A DNA stretch of 64,000 nt from Phytoactinopolyspora alkaliphila (lineage in GTDB: Bacteria > Actinomycetota > Actinomycetes > Jiangellales > Jiangellaceae): contig NZ_JAAGOB010000002.1 in the NCBI RefSeq assembly GCF_010550695.1, positions 186,001 through 250,000 of the forward strand, given 5' to 3'. The notes under the pieces are model-generated. The model did not search any database and had not been told where the DNA came from. It was given only the letters and a program-made list of their open reading frames with translations. Made by a program: the position numbers and the translations under genes. Below are positions 43,445 through 52,637 of the stretch, piece by piece; position 1 is the stretch's first letter, and each line of letters begins with the position of its first letter.

Positions 43445-45394
43445 GTGACGAAGAGCCTGTCGCGCAGGCGGTTCCTAGCCGCCGGAGGTGGCGTGTTCAG
43501 CGCATACCTACTGGTGGGGTGCAGCCTCGAACCCGAACCACGCCACAGCGGTGACACCAGCCCGGACAGCCCGGGCGGTGGAGAGTCACCGATGCTGGCT
43601 CGCCGTGTCGAGGCCGGCGAGCTGCCACCGCTGGCGGAACGGCTCCCGCTGAACCCGCTGGTTGTCGAACCGGTCGCGGAGATCGGCCGTTACGGCGGCG
43701 AACTCACCAGTGCGATCCTCGGCCCAGCAGAGGCCATCCAGCTGTACCGGATCGTCGGCTACGAGGCACTGATGCGCTGGACGCCGGAGTGGGACGTCGC
43801 CCCTGGCTTGAACGTCGCGGAAAGTGTCGAGGTCAGCGCGGACGACCGGGAGTTCACCTTCCGGCTACGCGAGGGAATGAAATGGTCGGACGGCCAGCCC
43901 TTCACCGCCGACGACCTCGTCTTCGCTCGCAACGACGTGCTCAACAACCAGGAGCTCTTTCCCGGCAGCGCCTCCAATCCGGTCCGGGCCGAGAAGATCG
44001 ACGACCACACGGTGACGTTCGTCTTCGAACACCCCGAAGGCCTGTTTCTCCAGCACCAGGCGAAGGCGTACGGCGCGAGTTCGGGAACGACGCTGGTCAG
44101 CCTGCCTCGGCATCACCTGGAGCAGTTTCATCCGGACTACAATCCTGACATCGACGAGCTGGTCGACGCCGCCGGCTCGGCGGACTGGGTGCAGTTGTTT
44201 CAGGACCGCTCGGAGATCTGGTCCAACGCGGATCTGCCGACGCTGAACCCCTGGATCATCACGCACCCGGTAGGTGAGGGAAACCAGGTCCGGCTCGAAC
44301 GCAATCCCTTCTATTTCAAGACCGATCCCGAGGGCAACCAGCTGCCGTACATCGACTCGGTCACCTACGACATGATCCAGGACGACGAGGTCATCCTGCT
44401 CCGGGTCGTCTCCGGCGACATCGACTTCCAGCTCCGCCCGGTCAACAGCCTGGAGAACAAGCCGGTGCTGGCGGCCGACCGCGAAGCCGGGGGCTACCGA
44501 TTCTTCGACGCCATTCCCGCGAACATGAACACGATGGCGCTGGGCCTCAATCTGAGCCACAAGAACGACGCCGTCCGGGAGGTCTTCCGGATCAGGGACT
44601 TCCGGATCGCGCTCTCGCATGCGATCAACCGCGAGGAGATCATCACCGCGGTATACCAGCGGCAGGGCGAGCCGTGGCAATGCGCGCCACGCCCCGAGTC
44701 GGATCTGTACGACGAGGAGCTCGCCAAGCAGTACACCGAGTATGACGCCGAACTCGCGAACGAGATGCTGGACCAGATCCTGCCGGACAGGGACGGCAAC
44801 GGCTATCGCTTGCTGCCCGACGGCGAACGGCTCCGCATACTCATCGAGTTCGCCACCGGCATCTGGCCCGATTACCCCGGAACCCTGAACCTGGTCGAGG
44901 GCTACTGGAAGGCCGTAGGCATCGACACTCGAGTGAACGGAATGGACCGGTCACTGTTTCTGGAGCGGTGCGAGGCGGGGGAGCACGACGCCGCCGTATG
45001 GCAAGGTTCGGGCGGTCTCAACGACATCTACCTGGCTCCGCGCTTCTACGTTCCTACCGCCGCGGGAAACGCTGCCTACGCCACGACCTGGACCGAGTGG
45101 TATCTGAGCGATGGCGAGAGCGGCGAGGAGCCCCCGGAGCCGATGCGCCGGCAGTTCGAGCTCTACGACCAGGTGAAGGCCACCACAGATGCACAGAAGC
45201 AGGCGGCGGCCATGACCGAGATCCTCGACATCGCCCGGGAGGAATTCTGGGTCATGGGGATCAATCTGCAACCCCCGGAGTACGGTGTGGTCAGCGAAGC
45301 TCTCCGCAATGTCCCGGACTCCATGCCCAACGCCTGGGACTACCCTTCCCCGGCACCGACCAACCCGGAGCAGTACTTCTTCGATGGCGACTGA
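43445..45394 (+). CDS. ABC transporter substrate-binding lipoprotein, family 5 (oligopeptide/oligosaccharide type)
   Basis: 649 residues. A twin-arginine signal (SRRRFLAAGGG) combined with a lipobox (LLVGC, Cys26) predicts a Tat-exported lipoprotein. The mature part is a family-5 receptor (FTFRLREGMKWSDGQPFTAD, DDLVFARNDVLNN). The N-terminal stretch RRVEAGELPPLAERLPLNPL is common in receptors linked to plant or glycan oligosaccharide loci. GTG start with GAGGAGG in front. Receptor for the divergent permease/ATPase set. The stop overlaps the IclR start by 11 bases. Confidence 0.93.
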   Translation: MTKSLSRRRFLAAGGGVFSAYLLVGCSLEPEPRHSGDTSPDSPGGGESPMLARRVEAGELPPLAERLPLNPLVVEPVAEIGRYGGELTSAILGPAEAIQLYRIVGYEALMRWTPEWDVAPGLNVAESVEVSADDREFTFRLREGMKWSDGQPFTADDLVFARNDVLNNQELFPGSASNPVRAEKIDDHTVTFVFEHPEGLFLQHQAKAYGASSGTTLVSLPRHHLEQFHPDYNPDIDELVDAAGSADWVQLFQDRSEIWSNADLPTLNPWIITHPVGEGNQVRLERNPFYFKTDPEGNQLPYIDSVTYDMIQDDEVILLRVVSGDIDFQLRPVNSLENKPVLAADREAGGYRFFDAIPANMNTMALGLNLSHKNDAVREVFRIRDFRIALSHAINREEIITAVYQRQGEPWQCAPRPESDLYDEELAKQYTEYDAELANEMLDQILPDRDGNGYRLLPDGERLRILIEFATGIWPDYPGTLNLVEGYWKAVGIDTRVNGMDRSLFLERCEAGEHDAAVWQGSGGLNDIYLAPRFYVPTAAGNAAYATTWTEWYLSDGESGEEPPEPMRRQFELYDQVKATTDAQKQAAAMTEILDIAREEFWVMGINLQPPEYGVVSEALRNVPDSMPNAWDYPSPAPTNPEQYFFDGD

Positions 45395-46160
45395 CCAAGG
45401 AGCCGAACGGTCCGGCTCTTCAGCGAAAGCCCTGGCCAACGGCGTCACAGTGCTGCAGACCCTCGTCGAGTCCGATGAGCCTCTGTCGGCGAGCGAGATC
45501 GCTCGCCGGGTGGGTCTGCACCAGAGCTCCGTGTCCCGCATCCTGGCGACGCTCGCCGAAGCCGGGTACGCGCGCAAGACGGGTTACCGCAGCTTCGCAC
45601 CCGACTTCGGCGTCCTCTCCCTGGGGGCAGCGGCGATCACCAAGTTCCGGCTCGCCCACCAGCCTCGGAAGGCGATGGAGGCGGCGGCCCAGACCGCCCG
45701 CGGCATGGCCGTCTCCCTCTCCGTGCTGTGGCGAGGCGAAGTGATCTACTTCCTCCGGACCCACGATGGTGAGCCTCCGGTGTTGTTCAACGCCACGGGC
45801 TGGCCGCTTCATCTCTCGGCTCCGGGTCTGCGGCTCCTCCTCGATCTCCCGGAGGACGAGGCGCTGGAGATGTTGAGGAAGTCCCGGGAGAAATACGGCT
45901 GGGAACGGCCGGAACCGCCCGCGCCGCAGTCGGAGGAGGAGGCGCTCCGGCGTGGCCGGGAGCTCCTGCTGCACGACTGCCTCATCCTGGACGGCTGGCT
46001 CATGCCGGGGCACATGTCGTCCGCCATCACCGTGGACGCACCGAACGAACCGCCGGTGGCCTTGTCGATCACCGGGCTCACGAAGCTCGCCGATCCGGAC
46101 ACCATCCGGCTGTGGCTGCACAGCTTCCGGCGCTCGGTCGAGCAGTCCCTCGTCGACTGA
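45384..46160 (+). CDS. IclR family transcriptional regulator
   Basis: 258 residues from the ATG at 45384. An N-terminal winged helix covers about 15-75 (SASEIARRVGLHQSSVSRIL, ATLAEAGYARKTG). A C-terminal effector-binding domain with ALSITGLTKLADPD near the end follows. IclR proteins usually control neighbouring catabolic operons. It is translationally coupled to the receptor gene and probably acts at the inverted repeat at 43353-43408. The effector is unknown. Confidence 0.92.
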   Translation: MATDQGAERSGSSAKALANGVTVLQTLVESDEPLSASEIARRVGLHQSSVSRILATLAEAGYARKTGYRSFAPDFGVLSLGAAAITKFRLAHQPRKAMEAAAQTARGMAVSLSVLWRGEVIYFLRTHDGEPPVLFNATGWPLHLSAPGLRLLLDLPEDEALEMLRKSREKYGWERPEPPAPQSEEEALRRGRELLLHDCLILDGWLMPGHMSSAITVDAPNEPPVALSITGLTKLADPDTIRLWLHSFRRSVEQSLVD

Positions 46161-46228
46161 CGGCTCCGTGCCGCCCGGGGTGCGGCGCCAGCTGAATCGA
46201 CATACCGACAATCCGAGGAGATCCGATC

Positions 46229-48490
46229 ATGCGGGACGAGTCTGTCCAGACCGACCTGACCGTCGTCGGCGGTGGTCTGGCCGGCGTGTGCGCCGCCATC
46301 GCCGCGGCGCGCCTGGGCCGAACCGTGGCACTGATCACCAACCGGCCCGTGCTCGGCGGCAACTCGTCGAGCGAGGTGCGGGTGTGGGTGTGCGGCGCCA
46401 CGGCACACGGCAAGCAGCGCTACGCCCGGGAGACCGGCATCATGGGCGAGCTGTATGTGGAGAACCAGTACCGCAATCCGGATGGCAATCCGTACTATTG
46501 GGACCTCGTCGTTCATGAGGCCGTGCGCAACGAACCACTGATCAGCCTCTTCCTCAATACCGACGTGCACGAGGTCGACGCCACCGGCCCACCGGAGCGG
46601 CGGACGGTGACCGCCGTGACAGGCTGGATGTCCGGATCGGAGCGCCGGATCAGGTTCGAGTCGGCGGCGTTCGCCGACTGCACGGGCGACGGGCTGATCG
46701 GCCACCTCGCCGGCGCCGAGTACCGGATCGGCCGGGAAGCGCGCAGCGAGTACGGCGAGCCGTGGGCACCCGAGACGGCGGACGACATCACGCTCGGCAG
46801 CACCTTGCTGTTCTACACCAAGGACGCCGGCCATCCGGTGAAGTTCGTCGCACCGTCCTTCGCCATCGACGTCACCACCGCCAAGATCCCCGAACGACGG
46901 ATCATCCGGTCCGGCGACAACGGCTGCGCCTACTGGTGGATCGAATGGGGCGGCGAACTGGACACGGTCCACGAGAACGAGCGCATCCGCGACGAGCTCT
47001 GGGCGGTGATCTACGGGATCTGGGACTACATCAAGAACTCCGGGAAGTTCGACGCCGACACGATGGCTCTCGAATGGGTCGGAGCCGTCCCAGGCAAGCG
47101 GGAGTACCGACGCTTCGTGGGCGACTACACGCTCACCCAGCACGACATCCTCGAACAGACGCCGTTCGAGGACCGGGTTGCCTTTGGGGGCTGGTCTATC
47201 GATCTGCACCCGCCCCAAGGCGTGTACGCCACGGAGGCCGGTTCGAAACATTGGCACCCCAACGGCACATACCACATTCCGCTGCGGTCGTTGTACTCGG
47301 CGAACGTGGAGAACCTCTGGTTCGCGGGACGGGACATCAGCGCCTCACACGTGGCTTTCGGAACTACCCGGGTGATGGCCACGTGCGCCGTGGTCGGCCA
47401 GGCCGCGGGCAGCGCCGCTGCCTACGCGCTCGACCGCGGCGTCACGCCGCGCGAGCTGGCGCGCCGCCACACTCACGAGCTGCAGCAGGTCATGCTCCGT
47501 GAGGATGCCGCCGTCCTCGGCGTGCGCAACGATGATCCGGCCGATCTCGCCCGGGCCGCACACGTCACCGCTTCCGGCACTCTCACCCAGCTGTGCGTGG
47601 AACCGGACTCGCCTGGTGGCCGGGGATGGCCGCTGGAGTCCGACATCGGCGTGCTCGTCCCGGTGGACCCGGAGCTGAGCCAGGTGGGCGTCCTCGTCGA
47701 AGCCGCCGCGGCCACCGGGATGGAGGTCGAGGTCTTCGAGACCGGCCGCGAGCAGAACTACATACCGCACGCGTCGGTCGCCCGAACGTCGGTGCGGGTC
47801 CAGCCAGGTCCGGCCCAGTGGATCTGGGCCGACGTTCCATGGCGCCCGGCCACACCACGCAATGCGTTCGTCGTGATCCGGGCCAATCCGAGTCTGACGG
47901 TCTTCACCAGTGGCGTCGCGGTCCCGGGGGTTCGCAGTTACCGGCACCGCCCCGCGCCCGCAGATGCCGAGTTCGCGCAGCCACTGGTGGATTGGCCCAA
48001 GGTCAAGGACTGGCAGACATTCTGCGTGGGTGTGCGGCCGGATACGGCTGCGTTCCTGCCGGCGAAGGCCGTGGGCGGGTACTCCCGGCCATGGGCCGGG
48101 CCGCAGATGTGGGCTTCGCAGGTTCAGCGAGACGGCGAGGAGTCCTGGCTGCGACTGGACTGGCCGGACCCAGTGGTCATCGATCAGGTCGAGCTCGTCT
48201 TCGACGACGATGTGGACGAGTACATGATCAATCTTCATCACTGGCGGACGCCGTTCGACGTGATGCCCACGCTGGTTCGGAACTACCGGATCGAGGTCGA
48301 CGCCGGTGGGGACGGCGTGTGGCACCCCGTTGTGCAGGTGGGGGACAACCGCTGGCGCCGCCGGGTCCACCGGTGGCCAGCGCCTGTGCCGGCTCGCGCC
48401 CTGCGCATCGTGGCCGAGTCGACGAACGGCGCGCCCCGTGCTCACGTGATCTCGCTGCGCGCCTACGGCCCGGCGGACATCTCGAACTAG
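46229..48490 (+). CDS. FAD-dependent oxidoreductase (FAD_oxidored family) with C-terminal beta-rich region
   Basis: 753 residues. The N-terminal flavin fold is LTVVGGGLAGVCAAIAAARL, followed by LITNRPVLGGNSSSEVRVWV, the hallmark of PF12831 proteins. The conserved WFAGRDISASHVAFGTTRVM lies at about 370. Residues from roughly 440 onward form a non-flavin region ending with a possible discoidin-like sandwich (ESWLRLDWPDPVVIDQVELV). No export signal, so it probably acts in the cytosol on an imported product, by oxidation or dehydrogenation. Last gene of the receptor-IclR arm. Confidence 0.88.
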   Translation: MRDESVQTDLTVVGGGLAGVCAAIAAARLGRTVALITNRPVLGGNSSSEVRVWVCGATAHGKQRYARETGIMGELYVENQYRNPDGNPYYWDLVVHEAVRNEPLISLFLNTDVHEVDATGPPERRTVTAVTGWMSGSERRIRFESAAFADCTGDGLIGHLAGAEYRIGREARSEYGEPWAPETADDITLGSTLLFYTKDAGHPVKFVAPSFAIDVTTAKIPERRIIRSGDNGCAYWWIEWGGELDTVHENERIRDELWAVIYGIWDYIKNSGKFDADTMALEWVGAVPGKREYRRFVGDYTLTQHDILEQTPFEDRVAFGGWSIDLHPPQGVYATEAGSKHWHPNGTYHIPLRSLYSANVENLWFAGRDISASHVAFGTTRVMATCAVVGQAAGSAAAYALDRGVTPRELARRHTHELQQVMLREDAAVLGVRNDDPADLARAAHVTASGTLTQLCVEPDSPGGRGWPLESDIGVLVPVDPELSQVGVLVEAAAATGMEVEVFETGREQNYIPHASVARTSVRVQPGPAQWIWADVPWRPATPRNAFVVIRANPSLTVFTSGVAVPGVRSYRHRPAPADAEFAQPLVDWPKVKDWQTFCVGVRPDTAAFLPAKAVGGYSRPWAGPQMWASQVQRDGEESWLRLDWPDPVVIDQVELVFDDDVDEYMINLHHWRTPFDVMPTLVRNYRIEVDAGGDGVWHPVVQVGDNRWRRRVHRWPAPVPARALRIVAESTNGAPRAHVISLRAYGPADISN

Positions 48491-48518
48491 CACCGGTCCG
48501 GCGCTTCCTGCACCGAAG

Positions 48519-49316
48519 CTAGCGGCGATAGCCGGCGAGCTGCTCGAGCCTGGCCACCCGGTCCGCGAGGGACGGATGTGACCTGAACCGTTTCCATCGA
48601 CCCACGGAGGACAGCGGACTGATGATCATCAGGTGACTGGCCGCGACAACACCCGGCTCGGCTGGGAGTGCGAGCTCCCTGGTGGCGGCGTCGAGTTTGC
48701 GCAACGCGCTGGCCAGGGCCAGCGGCTCCCCCGTCATCCGCGCGGCAGCGTGGTCGGCGTCGAACTCGCGCGCCGTGTCGAGCGCCAGCCTGGTGAGGCA
48801 GATCACCCCCGTGCCGATCAGTGGCACGGACGCGACGCCACGGGCGACGACGCCGGCCATCGAGGCAGGCAACGTGTCGCCGCGCCGGATGTGCGCCAGT
48901 TCGTGGCCGACCACCGCACGCAGCTCGCGCTCGTCCAGGACGCCGAGCGCACCCTCGGTCACGCAGACCGAGGCCCGGTGCGGGGCACGCCCGACGGCGA
49001 ACGCCGTCGCCGCGCGAGTCGGGCTCACGTAGACGCGCGGCATCGGCACCCGTGCCCGCGTGGTCATCTCCCGGACGATCCGGCACAGCGTGGGCTGCTG
49101 TGCCTCGCCGACGGGGTACGCGCGCATGTCCTGCAGGGCCGCGGAATCGCTGCGAAGGTAGGCCACGGTGCCGAACCCTGCCACGCAGGCGAGCGTGGCC
49201 ACGAAGACTCCGAAACCGAAGCGTGAAGCGAGCGCGAGCACCAGGAAGACCGATACGAGAACAACCGCGACGCGTACCAGGCTTCGGTGCGCCCCTCCGC
49301 TTTGCACGCTGAGCAT
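48519..49316 (-). CDS. M48 family metalloprotease (HtpX-like)
   Basis: Membrane-bound zinc protease. The frame opens at 49352; MLSVQSGGAHRSLVRVAVVL at 49316 is my preferred start (265 residues). Two adjacent hydrophobic segments near the N-terminus anchor the protein. The zinc motif HELAH follows about 140 residues in, and the third ligand Glu is in AREFDADHAAARMTG. HtpX relatives degrade misfolded membrane proteins. Convergent with the FAD oxidoreductase gene and divergent from korA. Confidence 0.88.
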   Translation of the reverse strand: MLSVQSGGAHRSLVRVAVVLVSVFLVLALASRFGFGVFVATLACVAGFGTVAYLRSDSAALQDMRAYPVGEAQQPTLCRIVREMTTRARVPMPRVYVSPTRAATAFAVGRAPHRASVCVTEGALGVLDERELRAVVGHELAHIRRGDTLPASMAGVVARGVASVPLIGTGVICLTRLALDTAREFDADHAAARMTGEPLALASALRKLDAATRELALPAEPGVVAASHLMIISPLSSVGRWKRFRSHPSLADRVARLEQLAGYRR

Positions 49317-49546
49317 GCTACGCACACCGGACCAACGTTTCGCCCCGGTCACAGGTTCCGGCGGAATAGAGCGCCCCTCTCACGCATTGGACGGAAAGGC
49401 CAACAGGCGCATGTTGTCCTAGCATGGAATCAGCAACAGCCGTAAGAGGTTGGGCACAAGGACCCGGACAGACTAAGGCAGTCTCGGGTCACACGACCTC
49501 TGAGCGCGCCCGGGACGGCGCCATCGACCAGGAGGCATCGCACGCC

Positions 49547-51412
49547 GTGACGGCGAAACAGGTCCGGGAACTCGATCGTGTCGTGATCCGGTTCGCCGGT
49601 GATTCTGGTGACGGGATGCAGCTGACTGGTGACAGGTTCACCGCGGAGACAGCGTCATTCGGAAACGATCTCTCGACCCTCCCCAACTTTCCGGCGGAGA
49701 TCCGGGCGCCGGCCGGGACGCTCCCCGGCGTGTCCAGTTTCCAGCTGCACTTCGCCGACCATGACATTCTCACACCGGGCGATGCTCCCGACGTGCTGGT
49801 GGCGATGAACCCGGCAGCGCTCAAGGCCAATCTGGCCGATCTCCCCAAGGGCGCCACCCTGATCGTGGACACGGCGGAGTTCACGCCGCGGGCGTTGAAG
49901 AAGGTCGGCTACGCCGCCAGTCCGCTGGACGACTCCAGCCTGAGCGCCTACAAGGTCCACGCGGTGGACCTGACCGGCATGACGATGAAGGCGCTCGAGC
50001 CGTTCAACCTCAGCCGCAAAGAGGCCTCACGCTCGAAGAACATGTTCGCGCTGGGCCTGCTCTCCTGGATGTACGGACGCTCGATCGATGGCACCGTCAC
50101 GTTCCTGCAGACCAAGTTCGCCACCAAGGCAGCTATCCGCGAGGCCAACATCACCGCCGTCAAGGCGGGCTGGAACTACGGCGAGACCACCGAGGACTTC
50201 GCGGTCTCCTACGAAATCAAGCCGGCGCCCATGGCGGCCGGAAGGTACCGCAACATCACCGGGAATCTTGCCCTGAGCTACGGCCTGGTGGCGGCTTCAC
50301 AGCAGTCGAAGCTCCCGCTCTTCCTCGGCTCGTACCCGATCACGCCGGCGTCGGACATTCTGCACGAGATGTCCAAGCACAAGCGGTTCGGCGTGCGTAC
50401 CTTCCAGGCCGAGGACGAGATCGCCGGCATCGGCGCCGCCCTGGGTGCCGCGTTCGGCGGTGCGTTGGGCGTCACCACCACCTCCGGGCCCGGGGTGGCG
50501 TTGAAGTCCGAGACCATCGGTCTGGCCGTGGCCCTCGAACTGCCCCTGCTCATCGTGGACGTCCAGCGAGGCGGCCCGTCCACGGGTCTGCCTACCAAGA
50601 CCGAACAGTCCGACCTGTTGCAGGCGATGTTCGGCCGCAACGGCGAGGCACCGGTCCCCATCGTCGCCGCCGCATCGCCGGCTGACTGCTTCGACGCGGC
50701 CATCGAGGCCGTCCGGATCGCCGTCACGTTCCGCACCCCCGTGTTCCTGCTGTCCGACGGCTATCTCGCCAACGGGTCGGAGCCGTGGTCCATCCCCGAC
50801 GTCAGCTCCCTGCCCGTCATCGAGCCCGACTTCGCCACCGAGCCGAACCACGTCAGCGACGACGAGACGGCACCGGCCGAGTTCTGGCCCTACCTGCGCG
50901 ATCCGGAGACGCTCGCGCGGCCCTGGGCGGTGCCCGGCACGGCAGGTCTTGAGCACCGCATCGGCGGCATCGAGAAGGCGGACGGCATCGGCACCATCTC
51001 CTACGATCCCGCCAACCACGACCACATGGTTCGCACGCGGCAGGCGAAGGTCGACAACGTCGACGTGCCGGATCTCGAGGTCGACGACCCCACGGGCGAC
51101 GCCCGGCTGCTGGTGCTCGGATGGGGCTCCACCTTCGGGCCCATCGGCGCCGGCGTCCGGAGGGCTCGCCGTGCGGGTCACTCGGTGGCCCAGGTGCACC
51201 TGAGGCACCTCAATCCGCTGCCGGCCAACACCGGCGAGGTGCTACGCCGATACGACCGGGTGCTGCTTCCCGAGATGAACCTGGGCCAGCTTGCGCTGCT
51301 GCTCCGAGCCCGGTACCTCGTCGACATCATCAGTTACAACCAGGTCCGCGGGCTGCCGTTCAAGGCAGAGGAACTCGCCGACGTCATCATGAAAGAGGAC
51401 GAACAGCTGTGA
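49547..51412 (+). CDS. korA: 2-oxoglutarate (2-oxoacid):ferredoxin oxidoreductase, alpha subunit
   Basis: Converts 2-oxoglutarate and CoA to succinyl-CoA with reduction of ferredoxin, as one half of the KorAB complex. The gamma domain is at the N-terminus (VVIRFAGDSGDGMQLTGDRF), followed by the alpha/pyrimidine-binding domain (LFLGSYPITPASDILHEMSK). 621 residues from the GTG at 49547. The frame opens at 49424, but that extension has no family resemblance. It overlaps korB by 4 bases (GTGA). Such enzymes replace or supplement 2-oxoglutarate dehydrogenase in many actinobacteria. Confidence 0.95.
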   Translation: MTAKQVRELDRVVIRFAGDSGDGMQLTGDRFTAETASFGNDLSTLPNFPAEIRAPAGTLPGVSSFQLHFADHDILTPGDAPDVLVAMNPAALKANLADLPKGATLIVDTAEFTPRALKKVGYAASPLDDSSLSAYKVHAVDLTGMTMKALEPFNLSRKEASRSKNMFALGLLSWMYGRSIDGTVTFLQTKFATKAAIREANITAVKAGWNYGETTEDFAVSYEIKPAPMAAGRYRNITGNLALSYGLVAASQQSKLPLFLGSYPITPASDILHEMSKHKRFGVRTFQAEDEIAGIGAALGAAFGGALGVTTTSGPGVALKSETIGLAVALELPLLIVDVQRGGPSTGLPTKTEQSDLLQAMFGRNGEAPVPIVAAASPADCFDAAIEAVRIAVTFRTPVFLLSDGYLANGSEPWSIPDVSSLPVIEPDFATEPNHVSDDETAPAEFWPYLRDPETLARPWAVPGTAGLEHRIGGIEKADGIGTISYDPANHDHMVRTRQAKVDNVDVPDLEVDDPTGDARLLVLGWGSTFGPIGAGVRRARRAGHSVAQVHLRHLNPLPANTGEVLRRYDRVLLPEMNLGQLALLLRARYLVDIISYNQVRGLPFKAEELADVIMKEDEQL

Positions 51413-52464
51413 GCGCCACCGAACTGGGCATGCCCGGCCTGAGCGGTGTTCCCACCACCGAGGTCGAGCAGAAGAAGAAGGACTTCACCAGCGACCAGGA
51501 GGTCCGCTGGTGCCCGGGCTGCGGTGACTACGCGGTGCTGGCTTCGGTGCAGGGGTTCCTGCCCGAGCTCGGGCTCGCCCGCGAGAACATCGTCTTCGTC
51601 TCCGGCATCGGCTGCTCGTCGCGCTTCCCGTACTACATGAACACCTACGGGATGCACTCCATCCACGGCCGCGCTCCCGCCATCGCCACCGGCCTGGCTT
51701 CCTCCCGGCCCGACCTGTCGGTGTGGGTGGTCACCGGTGACGGCGACGCACTCTCCATCGGCGGCAATCACCTGATCCATGCACTGCGCCGCAATGTCAA
51801 CGTCACCATCCTGCTGTTCAACAATCGCATCTACGGGCTCACCAAGGGCCAGTACTCGCCCACCAGCGAACAGGGCAAGATCACCAAATCGACCCCGATG
51901 GGATCGCTCGACGCGCCGTTCAACCCCGTCTCGCTGGCGCTCGGAGCGGAGGCGACCTTCGTCGCCCGCACCATCGATTCCGACCGCGCGCATCTTACGT
52001 CGGTGCTGCGCGCGGCGGCCGCGCACCGGGGGACGTCGCTGGTGGAGATCTACCAGAACTGCAACATCTTCAACGACGGAGCCTTCGAGATCCTCAAGAA
52101 CTCCGATACCCGGGACGAGGTCCTGATCCGGCTGGAGCACGGCGAGCCGGTCCGCTTCGGAGTGGACGCCGAGCACGGCATCCGCCGCAATCCGAGCACG
52201 TCGGGCCTGGAGATCTGCTCCGGCGACGACCCCAATGTCGTGGTCCACGACGCGCATGCGTCCGACCCCAGCCGAGCCTTCGCCCTCTCCCGGCTGGCCG
52301 ATCCGGGCACCTTGGCCCGTACCCCCATCGGCATCTTCCGCCAGGTCGAGCGGCCGGCCTACGGTGACCTCATGAACGACCAGGTGGACCGCGCCGTCGA
52401 GACCCAGGGCGAGGGTGACCTCGCCACGCTGCTCGCGGGCAACGACACCTGGACCGTCGAGTAA
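51409..52464 (+). CDS. korB: 2-oxoglutarate (2-oxoacid):ferredoxin oxidoreductase, beta subunit
   Basis: 351 residues from a GTG overlapping the korA stop. An iron-sulfur cluster site includes RWCPGCGDYAV and a further cysteine in EIYQNCNIFND. The thiamine-diphosphate motif runs VTGDGDALSIGGNHLIHALR to LLFNNRIYGLTKGQYSPTS. With korA it forms the complete two-subunit enzyme; ferredoxin is not encoded here. Confidence 0.96.
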   Translation: MSATELGMPGLSGVPTTEVEQKKKDFTSDQEVRWCPGCGDYAVLASVQGFLPELGLARENIVFVSGIGCSSRFPYYMNTYGMHSIHGRAPAIATGLASSRPDLSVWVVTGDGDALSIGGNHLIHALRRNVNVTILLFNNRIYGLTKGQYSPTSEQGKITKSTPMGSLDAPFNPVSLALGAEATFVARTIDSDRAHLTSVLRAAAAHRGTSLVEIYQNCNIFNDGAFEILKNSDTRDEVLIRLEHGEPVRFGVDAEHGIRRNPSTSGLEICSGDDPNVVVHDAHASDPSRAFALSRLADPGTLARTPIGIFRQVERPAYGDLMNDQVDRAVETQGEGDLATLLAGNDTWTVE

Positions 52465-52637
52465 AGAGGCTCGCCCGCCGATCTTGATCTTGTCACGGAT
52501 GTGTCACAACTCACGCCGGATGTCGTGACCCACTTGACACTGCTACCACTGAGTAGCTTCATGAGGGGAGCACGCCATACGCGGGATTCACCCCAGGTGT
52601 CCCGGACTCGGGCCTCGGGGTCTTGAGGAGGCACGTC
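52465..52637 (+). promoter_or_regulatory. Promoter/operator region of the sugar ABC operon
   Basis: Contains TTGACA (52534-52539) and the short inverted repeat GCTAC-N6-GTAGC (52542-52557), which may be an operator. Upstream are related segments GGATGTGTCAC and GGATGTCGTGAC. No -10 box at ideal spacing was found. Confidence 0.35.
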
